The notes below the pieces were generated by a model. The model ran no database searches and was not told the DNA's origin. It worked only from the letters and a program-made list of their open reading frames with translations. Made by a program: the position numbers and the translations under genes. 21,701 nt of DNA from a virus, in IMG/VR virus record IMGVR_UViG_3300010151_000220, positions 1-21,701 of that record; one strand, written 5' to 3'. Numbering within the stretch: the first letter of the stretch is position 1; every line of letters starts with the position of its first letter. Shown in pieces: positions 9,052 through 15,249 of this stretch.

Positions 9052-9753
9052 TCAGGTGAACCCAAATCCAGATCCAGATCCAAATCCAGATCCAGATCCA
9101 GATCCACCGATCTGGGCGAACTTGAAGGCGCTGCTGGCCATGCTACCCGCGGCAGATGTGAAGCCACGGGACTTGATGACAGAGGCTTGGTTCGCCGCAT
9201 TCTGGCGGATGACGTTTTGTTGGTATGGGTTCAGTTGCTCTACTATGTAGTTGGCGTCGGCGTCCATGACATCGGCCTGGAAGCCGAGGATGTCGGCGCC
9301 TGATATCTGGGTCTGCCGCTGGATCTCCTTGGCGGCGCGTTGGATATCGCCAGCCTCGGTCGCCGTCTGGAAATCTTCGAAGCCCGTGCCCAGCGCCTCC
9401 AAGGTCGGCACATTCCCGAGATCGACCATGCCAGATCCCGATGAGGCGTTGACGGCGGCTACCCGCTCAAGGGCCGTCTTCATGGCGGTGTTAGCTTCGT
9501 CGCGGCGCTGGAGGCGGGCGAACTCGCCCTCCAGGCCGGTCAGGCCTGCTTGTGACATTTGCAGGGAGGCTTGTGCCCTGGTCACCAGGGCCTGCGATTC
9601 CAGCTGCTGCGCCTCGCGTTGGGCTTGCAGGCCTGCCAGTTGCGCCTGTGCCGCCGCATTGGCTTCCACCGCCTTCGCTTCGGCTGATGCCTGCATTATG
9701 CCGGTGACGGCGGACACCGCCGACATCGCCAAACCAACTGCTGCCATCGTCAT
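9052..9753 (-). CDS. Internal virion protein, T7 gp14-like, 233 aa
   Basis: This is a probable ejection protein, stored in the head and inserted in the outer membrane during DNA delivery. It begins MTMAAVGLAMSAVSAVTGIM, a small-residue hydrophobic helix, followed by an Ala/Gln-rich coiled coil (ANAAAQAQLAGLQAQREAQQ onward). This design and its position after the gp12-like gene are typical of the gp14 family; T7 gp14 is 196 aa. The C-terminus is a GS/GF repeat (GGSGSGSGFGSGSGFGFT) encoded by 6-bp tandem units. ATG at 9753 has GGGA 8 nt upstream; ATG at 9747 is an alternative. It stops 2 nt before the next gene, which has no clear ribosome binding site. Confidence 0.78.
   Translation of the reverse strand: MTMAAVGLAMSAVSAVTGIMQASAEAKAVEANAAAQAQLAGLQAQREAQQLESQALVTRAQASLQMSQAGLTGLEGEFARLQRRDEANTAMKTALERVAAVNASSGSGMVDLGNVPTLEALGTGFEDFQTATEAGDIQRAAKEIQRQTQISGADILGFQADVMDADANYIVEQLNPYQQNVIRQNAANQASVIKSRGFTSAAGSMASSAFKFAQIGGSGSGSGFGSGSGFGFT
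9066..9107 (-). repeat. Seven tandem 6-bp units at the gp14-like gene end
   Basis: The plus strand carries seven consecutive units of ATCCAG, with single-base variants ATCCAA and ATCCAC. On the coding strand this gives alternating Gly-Ser/Gly-Phe. Unit gain or loss keeps the frame, so the tail length of the protein can vary freely. Confidence 0.9.
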
Positions 9754-9755
9754 AA

Positions 9756-11984
9756 TTATTGTCCCACGCTTACCTTGTATTCACACCCCAGGAGTGTGAA
9801 GAAAAGTGGATTGGTCTGGGTGAACTCCAGCGCAGCCGTCTTGGAAAAGCCGAGCAAGGGCCCGGACGATTTCACGCCCGTGAAGGTGTCCACGCTTTCG
9901 TCGAAGTCGGAACTGTCGAACGTGCGAAAGGTGACGCTGTTGCCCGACACCGAAATGTTTTGCGTCAGGTCGAGGATCAGGCTGGCGTCGATGATGCGTT
10001 TTTTCTGCCCAGTGATTGGGCCCGATGACAGCTTGGTTTCCACGGGCAGCGTCTTGACCTGAACCGTGTAGTCGAGGCCGAACTCTATATAACTGGAGGC
10101 TGGCCTCTCAATCGTCGCCACGCCGGACGCCGACACGGTATTGTCGGCCAAGACGATGTCATCAGCGATAACGCTGACGCTGGTGCTTGGCAGATGCGTC
10201 AGGTTGCGGGTTTCCGAAACCGTGCCGAAGGTCACCGCAGCGTTGTCCGCAGGCGAAGATGCGAGAGCCGCGGAAAGCGTCAGCGTGGACTTAAACGTGG
10301 TGCCCGTGCCGTCGTCAGCCAGAGTTGTCGCCGACGAGATCGTGCTTGTGCCCGTCACCCCGGCAACCGTGAAGGTGTCACCTGCCTGCGGCTGCGCCGT
10401 CAACGCATCGATCTCGAGAGACGTACCCGACTGCGCCGCGCCCCTCACCAGCGGAGAGCCGTAGTTTGCAGGCACAACCTGTAGCGCCGCATCAGTTGTG
10501 AAGTCAGCGTCGAACTTCTCGACGTGATAAACGGTTGCAGAGTTAATCGTTCGCTTAACAACTACATACATGTCGGTAACGTCTACACCGACGTTTTCGA
10601 ACGTGCCCGATGTAGTGAAGAGACTGGGCGCTATGACCTTCTGAGACCGTAAAAAGCTGTAGGCCGTGATGCTGCCGTCCAGGCTATTGACGACCAGCAA
10701 CAAGTCGCCTTCGTCGGTGGATGTTGCCTTCCGCAACGCCATGTCGGTAGGCGTGGCGAGGAGGTTTGATGATAGTAGTGATAAATTGTTGCTGACGTAG
10801 TTCGCGGAAACGTCGGAGAACTGAAATTCGTATAGGGCCTTTCCGTTTCTATGGATGAACAGCGTGCCGCTTTCCGAGCCCTGCGGTCTGATGCCCACCT
10901 TTGCGCCATGATTGGAACCACGCTTGACGGCGATGTTCGTCGGCGTTATCGGCTCAAGGTCAACTTGAGGTATAGAGAATTCTGCGCCCAGTGAGAACAC
11001 TTGCAGATCCCGGCCAGAGTGAATGCCGGTGATGGCATTCAGGCTGTCGGTGGAGATGGTCGCCTCCAGGGCCTCGTCGTCTAGTGCCTGCCCCGGGTTG
11101 AAATTGAAAAAGTCGTTGACGCGGCTGGCGTACATCGTCGTCGGGCGGTCCCTGGTGCCGCCGAACCAGAGGCGCCCCTGGTGAAATGTCGCCGATCTCG
11201 GATATCCGCGGGTTCCAGACCAGACATCCTCGTAGCCGGTTTCCAGTGTCCAGCTGCCGGAGGCCATCGCCGTCGTCGAGAAAAACGGCAGTTCAGTGAC
11301 GGCGTCAACGGATGTTCCAGACGTGTATCTGACGATCCGGGCTCGGCCAAGGCCGTCGTTGGCTTCGACGTACTGGCCCACGCTGCCGGATGAAAACACC
11401 GAACTGCCCGCGGTCAGCGTGATGTTTCCGGCGACGGCAGACGGCGTCAGGGTCGCAGACGGATTTGAAGTCGCCAGGGTGAAGGCATGCTGGGGCACGA
11501 AGCCGAAGGTGATTGTCGATATCGTCCAGTCGGCTGACGTTGCACCGCGGACGATTTTGCGTGGCGCCATGCCTTCCTGTACCAGGATAAGGGTGTCGGC
11601 GCTCTGAGTAAAATAGACATCAGCAAGCGTGGCTGATCCGATGCTCGTCGTCAGGTAGTCGTTGCCCGATGCATTGATGTTGGTGACGAGGGCGGCGTTT
11701 CGATAGACGAACATCTTGTTGTTGACGAACAGCAGCATGTAGCTGTCACTGACGGAGAACTCAAAGGCGACCAGCCGACAGCCGTTTTCGGGGTTGTCGC
11801 CGGACGGAATGGTGTGGATAAACTTCAGGCCGGGTCTGCGGCCCAATCCGCCTTGGGGCTGAATGACGACATTCCGAGCTTTGTCGAGCGCCGAGTAGTA
11901 TTGATCGATATCGACGCGGGCCCTTAGTTGTGGATCAATCTCGCCAATCGTGAAATCGGTCTGGATTTGAAATACCCGCGACAT
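9756..11984 (-). CDS. Tail tubular protein B (nozzle), T7 gp12-like, 742 aa
   Basis: This protein forms the tail nozzle. The N-terminus reads MSRVFQIQTDFTIGEIDPQL, then RARVDIDQYYSALDKARNVV and IQPQGGLGRRPGLKFI, which is the family signature 'F..GE.SP.L.GR.D...Y..G....N.....GG...RPG..F'. Next come GCRLVAFEFSVSDSYMLLFV at about residues 68-87, RSATFHQGRLWFGGTRDRPT at about 262-281 with the 'FHQ.RL.FGGT...P' motif, and FFNFNPGQALDDEALEATIS. The C-terminal third is Thr/Ser-rich beta structure. Length is close to T7 gp12 (794 aa). It overlaps the gp11-like gene by 1 nt. Confident. Confidence 0.94.
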   Translation of the reverse strand: MSRVFQIQTDFTIGEIDPQLRARVDIDQYYSALDKARNVVIQPQGGLGRRPGLKFIHTIPSGDNPENGCRLVAFEFSVSDSYMLLFVNNKMFVYRNAALVTNINASGNDYLTTSIGSATLADVYFTQSADTLILVQEGMAPRKIVRGATSADWTISTITFGFVPQHAFTLATSNPSATLTPSAVAGNITLTAGSSVFSSGSVGQYVEANDGLGRARIVRYTSGTSVDAVTELPFFSTTAMASGSWTLETGYEDVWSGTRGYPRSATFHQGRLWFGGTRDRPTTMYASRVNDFFNFNPGQALDDEALEATISTDSLNAITGIHSGRDLQVFSLGAEFSIPQVDLEPITPTNIAVKRGSNHGAKVGIRPQGSESGTLFIHRNGKALYEFQFSDVSANYVSNNLSLLSSNLLATPTDMALRKATSTDEGDLLLVVNSLDGSITAYSFLRSQKVIAPSLFTTSGTFENVGVDVTDMYVVVKRTINSATVYHVEKFDADFTTDAALQVVPANYGSPLVRGAAQSGTSLEIDALTAQPQAGDTFTVAGVTGTSTISSATTLADDGTGTTFKSTLTLSAALASSPADNAAVTFGTVSETRNLTHLPSTSVSVIADDIVLADNTVSASGVATIERPASSYIEFGLDYTVQVKTLPVETKLSSGPITGQKKRIIDASLILDLTQNISVSGNSVTFRTFDSSDFDESVDTFTGVKSSGPLLGFSKTAALEFTQTNPLFFTLLGCEYKVSVGQ

Positions 11985-12601
11985 CAGCGCACATCTGTCA
12001 AAGCAAACGTCTGTATGCGGCTGGGGATCTGCCCCCGGCCATCCATGTGCATGGCCTGACGCAAATATCCGCCGCGGCCATTTTCAGCTGCCACGCCGAA
12101 CAGTCGGTTGTGCCAAAGTTCTGCTTTTTCGATCTGGTCTGTGACCAGTTCAGCGAGATGCGCCGCCATGGCATAGCGCAAAGCCTGGACGAAATACGGA
12201 GGCATTGACGCCTCATCGACGCTGAACAGGTAGTCGATGACGATGGCTGTCTCATTGCTTTGCAGACGGTCGCCAAGGATTTCCCAGCCGGTGGCAACAG
12301 GGCTGGCGCCCGTCGCCGTCGAATTGTAGACGGCCTGCGGCCCGGACATGATCATGTCAGGCGGCAGTTGATATTCGTAAGTCCACTCGTTCGTCGGGGT
12401 CGATGATAGTTGTGCCAGCTGCACCTTCTTGGTGGCGAACGACCAAGGATACATCGACAGCATTGTGTTTTTGGTTCCAGGGTAGAGTTTGTCGCAGACG
12501 CCAGCAATCTCTGAGCCGTCAGAAAATGACGAGATCTCGCTTTCGCCAAGGAGGTTGAGGGCGGTACTGCAAATGTTCACATCGGTGTCGCCGGTCGCCA
12601 T
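11984..12601 (-). CDS. Tail tubular protein A, T7 gp11-like, 205 aa
   Basis: This adaptor forms the upper ring of the short tail, between portal and nozzle. It starts MATGDTDVNICSTALNLLGE, continues SEIAGVCDKLYPGTKNTMLS, then YPWSFATKKVQLAQL, matching the gp11 family pattern 'INICS.AL..LG......F.DGS..A..C...Y......L...PW.FA.K...L'. Later, MPPYFVQALRYAMAAHLAEL (about residues 133-152) is the conserved 'P..F..AL...LA..LA' helix. Its length is close to T7 gp11 (196 aa). GGAGG lies 4 nt upstream of the ATG. Its TGA shares a base with the next ATG (TGATG). Confident. Confidence 0.93.
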   Translation of the reverse strand: MATGDTDVNICSTALNLLGESEISSFSDGSEIAGVCDKLYPGTKNTMLSMYPWSFATKKVQLAQLSSTPTNEWTYEYQLPPDMIMSGPQAVYNSTATGASPVATGWEILGDRLQSNETAIVIDYLFSVDEASMPPYFVQALRYAMAAHLAELVTDQIEKAELWHNRLFGVAAENGRGGYLRQAMHMDGRGQIPSRIQTFALTDVR

Positions 12602-12631
12602 CAGACCTCCAAAGAAAAATAATGGGGACGA

Positions 12632-12653
12632 GGCGGCAGGTTGCCCCGCCGCC
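12632..12653 (-). terminator. GC-rich hairpin between decoration and tail genes
   Basis: In the minus-strand RNA, a 9-bp stem (GGCGGCGGG pairing with CCUGCCGCC, one G-U pair) closes a GCAA tetraloop of the stable GNRA type. A T-rich stretch (ATTATTTTTCTTT) begins about 9 nt after the stem. This is further than in a strong intrinsic terminator, so a leaky terminator or an RNA-stabilising hairpin that limits expression after the capsid genes is likely. Confidence 0.5.
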
Positions 12654-12669
12654 CCGCACCTAGTTAGTG

Positions 12670-12951
12670 CTAGTCGCTGTCGGTCGCGGTCACAACAAGA
12701 CCGTCAGTGACATCGACAACGCCGGATGCATTCGCATTCACATACGAAATACTGACCACAGGCGTGCCGCCCGATGCGCTGACGCAGAAAATCACATCGT
12801 TGACTGCTACGTCACCTGACACCGAGTCGAAGTACGAAGCCGCCCGAATTACGCTCTGGGCATCCGTACTGGTGTAGGACCATATTTGTGGGGCCGAGCC
12901 CTTGCGGCTCTGACCGCCGATGGGATTCCAGCCCGCTCTTGCAAAAGCCAT
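12670..12951 (-). CDS. Probable head decoration / head fibre protein, 93 aa
   Basis: The small protein begins MAFARAGWNPIGGQSRKGSA and continues PQIWSYTSTDAQSVIRAASY, FDSVSGDVAVNDVIF. A start of this type, followed by 'W.Y...DA...V..A.YF......V.D.I', is common in short phage proteins encoded directly after the capsid gene, which are thought to decorate the shell. The second half is beta-rich (VVSISYVNANASGVVDVTDG) and low in charge. AAGGAGG lies 7 nt before the ATG, so it would be made in amounts like the capsid protein, which supports a stoichiometric virion component. It starts 19 nt after the capsid stop. Decoration role is inferred from position and expression. Confidence 0.65.
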   Translation of the reverse strand: MAFARAGWNPIGGQSRKGSAPQIWSYTSTDAQSVIRAASYFDSVSGDVAVNDVIFCVSASGGTPVVSISYVNANASGVVDVTDGLVVTATDSD

Positions 12952-12970
12952 TTTTTATCCTCCTTATGGA

Positions 12971-13825
12971 TTAGGCTGCGGCGGCAGTGTCGCGGCAGGT
13001 GATTTCAACGATGCCTTCGGCGTCGATGCCGACAGCGCCTGCACTGAAGAGCGCGGACACGAGCCAGGACACTTTCTCCGGGACATAGTTGACCTCGACG
13101 CGAGAGCTAATGCCTTCGGCTAGGCCGATGGCGTGTTTGTGCCACGCGAGACATTTCCTGTCGGAACTGCCGTCGATGGCCAAGCCGTTCTCGTCCATGT
13201 CGCCGATAACAATGACATTAAAGCCCATGTACTCACCAAATTGACCGCTGACCAACGGACGGCCTGCCACAAAGTCGGCAGACGTTACAGCGGTCTGACT
13301 CAACAGCGAATTGAGGTTGTTGGCATGCATGAGAACGTACCGATCACCGGCTGGCACGTTCTTCGCATTGAGTTGCTTGTGAGCATCTCGCAGCTTGGCC
13401 TCATTCATGTTGGTGTTTGATCCGCCAATTGAATTGGCAACGGTGAGGGACGTGCCCGCGCCGTCAAGCGCATCGATCACCATCTGGTCGAGACGGCGTC
13501 CGATAGCCTTAGAGCAAACCTGTACCAACTCGGAGCGTTCCGAGAAGTTCACCTTCGCCTGATCGAAAATCGAGGTGTACTCCGGTGCCGCATAATCTGC
13601 CAGGGTCGCCGTCGCTTGGCTGAAGGTGGAATTTAGGGGCACGACATCGGTGCTGGGAGTGTGCACGGTGGCCACGCCTTTGCCGACTTTCGGGAATTTC
13701 ACCGTGGAGCCAACCACGCCAGTGCGTAGACGCACCGTATTTCGCAGCTTGCTCTCGGCTTGGTATGCCTGCTTCACCTCTTCGGAGAAGAGTGTGACGA
13801 AGGCGGGTGATAATCCAGTTGACAT
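12971..13825 (-). CDS. Major capsid protein, Phage_capsid_2-like, 284 aa
   Basis: This is the HK97-fold shell subunit. It starts MSTGLSPAFVTLFSEEVKQA and continues AYQAESKLRNTVRLR and VVGSTVKFPKVGKGVATVHT (about residues 37-56), then LADYAAPEYTSIFDQAKVNF (75-94) and a helix with SKAIGRRLDQMVIDAL. These match the order of conserved segments in the podovirus capsid family called Phage_capsid_2 ('FV..F...V...YQ....LRN.V...NGVVGST..F.K.GKG'). It has the usual position after scaffold. Length is typical of this family and shorter than T7 gp10A. ATG at 13825 has a near-perfect AAGGAGG, and it probably has its own promoter. No maturation protease gene is visible nearby. The call is secure. Confidence 0.92.
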   Translation of the reverse strand: MSTGLSPAFVTLFSEEVKQAYQAESKLRNTVRLRTGVVGSTVKFPKVGKGVATVHTPSTDVVPLNSTFSQATATLADYAAPEYTSIFDQAKVNFSERSELVQVCSKAIGRRLDQMVIDALDGAGTSLTVANSIGGSNTNMNEAKLRDAHKQLNAKNVPAGDRYVLMHANNLNSLLSQTAVTSADFVAGRPLVSGQFGEYMGFNVIVIGDMDENGLAIDGSSDRKCLAWHKHAIGLAEGISSRVEVNYVPEKVSWLVSALFSAGAVGIDAEGIVEITCRDTAAAA

Positions 13826-13943
13826 TTTTGCCTCCTTAACTGGGTCAAAGTTTTAATTTCGATCCAGTTGCGGAGATGTCCGGCTGGCAGATAGTCCGGG
13901 GTAGGCGCAATGCGTTGCTGCCCCAACTATGATCTGCCAAAAG
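13826..13943 (-). promoter_or_regulatory. Capsid gene leader and strong ribosome binding site
   Basis: This non-coding leader of about 118 nt separates the promoter-like region from the capsid ATG. It ends AAGGAGGCAAAA before the ATG, the best Shine-Dalgarno context in the window together with that of the following gene, as expected for the most abundant protein. I see no ORF or terminator in the leader. Confidence 0.7.
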
Positions 13944-13949
13944 ATCATA
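13928..13949. repeat. Perfect 8-bp inverted repeat over the capsid promoter -10
   Basis: TATGATCT and AGATCATA are exact reverse complements separated by GCCAAA. The right arm contains the -10 hexamer TATGAT on the minus strand and the left arm lies at about +8 to +15. It fits an operator dyad, or a 5'-end hairpin if transcription starts inside it. There is no T-run after it, so it is not a terminator. Confidence 0.6.
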
Positions 13950-13971
13950 CAAATGTCAAGCAGGTTGTCAG
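13944..13971 (-). promoter_or_regulatory. Sigma70-like promoter for the capsid gene
   Basis: On the minus strand, CTGACA (13971-13966) is followed after 16 nt by TATGAT (13949-13944), matching TTGACA/TATAAT at 5 of 6 bases each. A nested TTGACA occurs in the spacer. It lies about 120 nt upstream of the capsid ATG and is the best promoter candidate in the window. It would boost the major capsid gene within the late operon. Confidence 0.55.
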
Positions 13972-13973
13972 AC
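13946..13973 (-). promoter_or_regulatory. Copy 1 of the 28-nt conserved motif
   Basis: The minus strand reads GTCTGAC, 5 nt, then GCTTGACATTTGTATG. The same arrangement with a 4-nt gap and one substitution is found on the plus strand at 21462-21488. This copy covers the -35 and most of the -10 of the capsid promoter, so a protein bound here would control it, or the motif is itself a phage-specific promoter. Confidence 0.55.
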
Positions 13974-13986
13974 TTTTTTATTCCGG

Positions 13987-14154
13987 TTAGTGCAGGCTAT
14001 GGTTTGGCAAAATCGATGAGCCGCAGTTGACGCAGCGTAACTCCTTCAGTTCCGCAGTCTCGGCATCCGGCCTGTCGTCGAAAAACGCCAGCCAGTAGTT
14101 TGACGAGCATGAACAAAATGCTACGCCGTCTTCGTCGATGAAGAGGTCAATCAC
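13987..14154 (-). CDS. Small Cys-rich (zinc-ribbon-like) protein, 55 aa
   Basis: This short ORF starts at GTG 14154, inside the scaffold stop (GTGATTGA), and ends at TAA 13987. It reads MIDLFIDEDGVAFCSCSSNY, has a central acidic part, and continues ELKELRCVNCGSSI. The Cys-x-Cys (residues 14 and 16) and Cys-x-x-Cys-Gly (41-45) pairs are spaced like a minimal zinc ribbon, and WLAFFDDRPD between them is typical of a real fold. It has no good Shine-Dalgarno sequence, so translation would be coupled to the scaffold. No other start is possible, since an in-frame TGA lies just upstream and there is no internal Met. It fills otherwise unexplained space between scaffold and capsid leader. Function unknown. 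Confidence 0.6.
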   Translation of the reverse strand: MIDLFIDEDGVAFCSCSSNYWLAFFDDRPDAETAELKELRCVNCGSSILPNHSLH

Positions 14155-14980
14155 GGAACATCGGCACAGTCAACGACTGGCTGTCGCCTCTGACACCCCC
14201 ATATTCGGCATCGAATGCTTTCTCGACTTTCGCACGATAGGCGGCATTCGTCTGGTATTCCGGGTCTGCGACCATTGCGGAAAGTTCTTCCGCTCCGGGC
14301 CGCTGACTATCGGTCGAGGCCTCTATGGGGGCCATCTTTTCCCCGTAGAATGCCTGTATTTTTTCAAACACCTGGATGCCATGTGCGCTGCCCGCCATGA
14401 TGCGGGCCTCTTCAAAGTCGGCATCGTTCAAAATGCCCCGGCTATGCATGCGGGCCAACCACTGCGCCGAAGCCTGGATGCGGTCATCGGCTTTGGGCCC
14501 GAGGATTGATCGCTCCTCGGCGATGCTACGTTGCTCCTCCTCCATCCCGGCCTGCCCATTTTCGATGTAGCTTTTTGCCAGAGACGAGAAGGCATGCTGC
14601 GAAACACCAAATTCTCTCTCCCATTCAGTGAACGATTGCAGCATGGGATCTTGTGCGTCAACGCCAGCCTGCGTGATCTCGGTGGTGTCGTAGGTGCCGT
14701 CTTCGGGCACCTTGTGGCCATCAGCATTGAATTGGTTGCGGAGTTCGTTGTAGGACTTGCCGAGCTTTTCAGTGTCGGCCTCACCCTTCTCCGCGTTCCA
14801 GAATTGTTCTTGCAACCAATCAGGCCTTTGCCTGGGGGCGTCATCGCCCTCCGGGCGGTTGAAGCGGCCCACGTCAAGGTCGTCTCTATGTGAAAGTTCG
14901 TCGGGCGGCGCCGCCTGATCATCGCGGACATCCGGCACCAAGTCGTCGATGGCTGTATCGGCCATGGCTACATCGCTCAT
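14147..14980 (-). CDS. Scaffolding / capsid assembly protein, T7 gp9-like, 277 aa
   Basis: This directs capsid shell assembly and leaves before or during packaging. It is strongly acidic with little hydrophobic core, as scaffolds are. Residues about 52-84 (RPDWLQEQFWNAEKGEADTE, then KLGKSYNELRNQF) match the conserved podovirus scaffold start 'P..(L)P.KFWD...G....E.L.KSY.EL'. The central part is predicted helix and coiled coil (AGMEEEQRSIAEERSILG), and the C-terminus ends YGGVRGDSQSLTVPMFRD, probably the capsid-binding tail. It is 277 aa against 307 in T7 gp9. It lies immediately upstream of the capsid gene. ATG at 14980 is in an ATGA overlap. Confident from sequence style and position. Confidence 0.88.
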   Translation of the reverse strand: MSDVAMADTAIDDLVPDVRDDQAAPPDELSHRDDLDVGRFNRPEGDDAPRQRPDWLQEQFWNAEKGEADTEKLGKSYNELRNQFNADGHKVPEDGTYDTTEITQAGVDAQDPMLQSFTEWEREFGVSQHAFSSLAKSYIENGQAGMEEEQRSIAEERSILGPKADDRIQASAQWLARMHSRGILNDADFEEARIMAGSAHGIQVFEKIQAFYGEKMAPIEASTDSQRPGAEELSAMVADPEYQTNAAYRAKVEKAFDAEYGGVRGDSQSLTVPMFRD

Positions 14981-15237
14981 CTTTGTTTCCCTATTCTGGT
15001 TCTGTTTTCGATTTCTCTGACGATGGAATTCTGACCTTCGCGGGCATATCCATATGAGGCGTCAGACCCCGGCAAGAACGATGGTTGGTCGAGGGTTTTG
15101 GCGCGGAGGTAGGCGGTGACCTTGACGCCGTCATTGGTTGAGAAGACGCGTGCAAACAGTTTGTTGATGCTGTCTTGGCTGGTGTCTTCTTCGCCGGGTT
15201 GCGCTAGAAGTGCGGCCCAGCCGGTGTCATCGACCAT
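14977..15237 (-). CDS. Bbp19-like small structural protein, 86 aa
   Basis: The segment FARVFSTNDGVKVTAYLRAK at about residues 28-47, then LDQPSFLPGSDASYGYAREG and QNSIVREIE, matches the pattern of Bbp19-type phage proteins ('FA..F.T.DG..VL.YL...T...P......A...EG.R.....I'). Bbp19 was named in Bordetella phage BPP-1 and is associated with the virion; the gene is usually between portal and scaffold, as here. The ATG at 15237 has GGAG 5 nt upstream, starts 12 nt after the portal stop, and the TGA overlaps the scaffold start (ATGA). The biochemical role of the family is not established. Confidence 0.75.
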   Translation of the reverse strand: MVDDTGWAALLAQPGEEDTSQDSINKLFARVFSTNDGVKVTAYLRAKTLDQPSFLPGSDASYGYAREGQNSIVREIENRTRIGKQR

Positions 15238-15249
15238 GTTGTCTCCTGT

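Noticed and set aside
9251-9799. 182-aa plus-strand frame
   Set aside because: It is antisense to the gp14-like gene; the Ala/Cys/Arg-rich composition reflects the complement of Ala/Gln codons.
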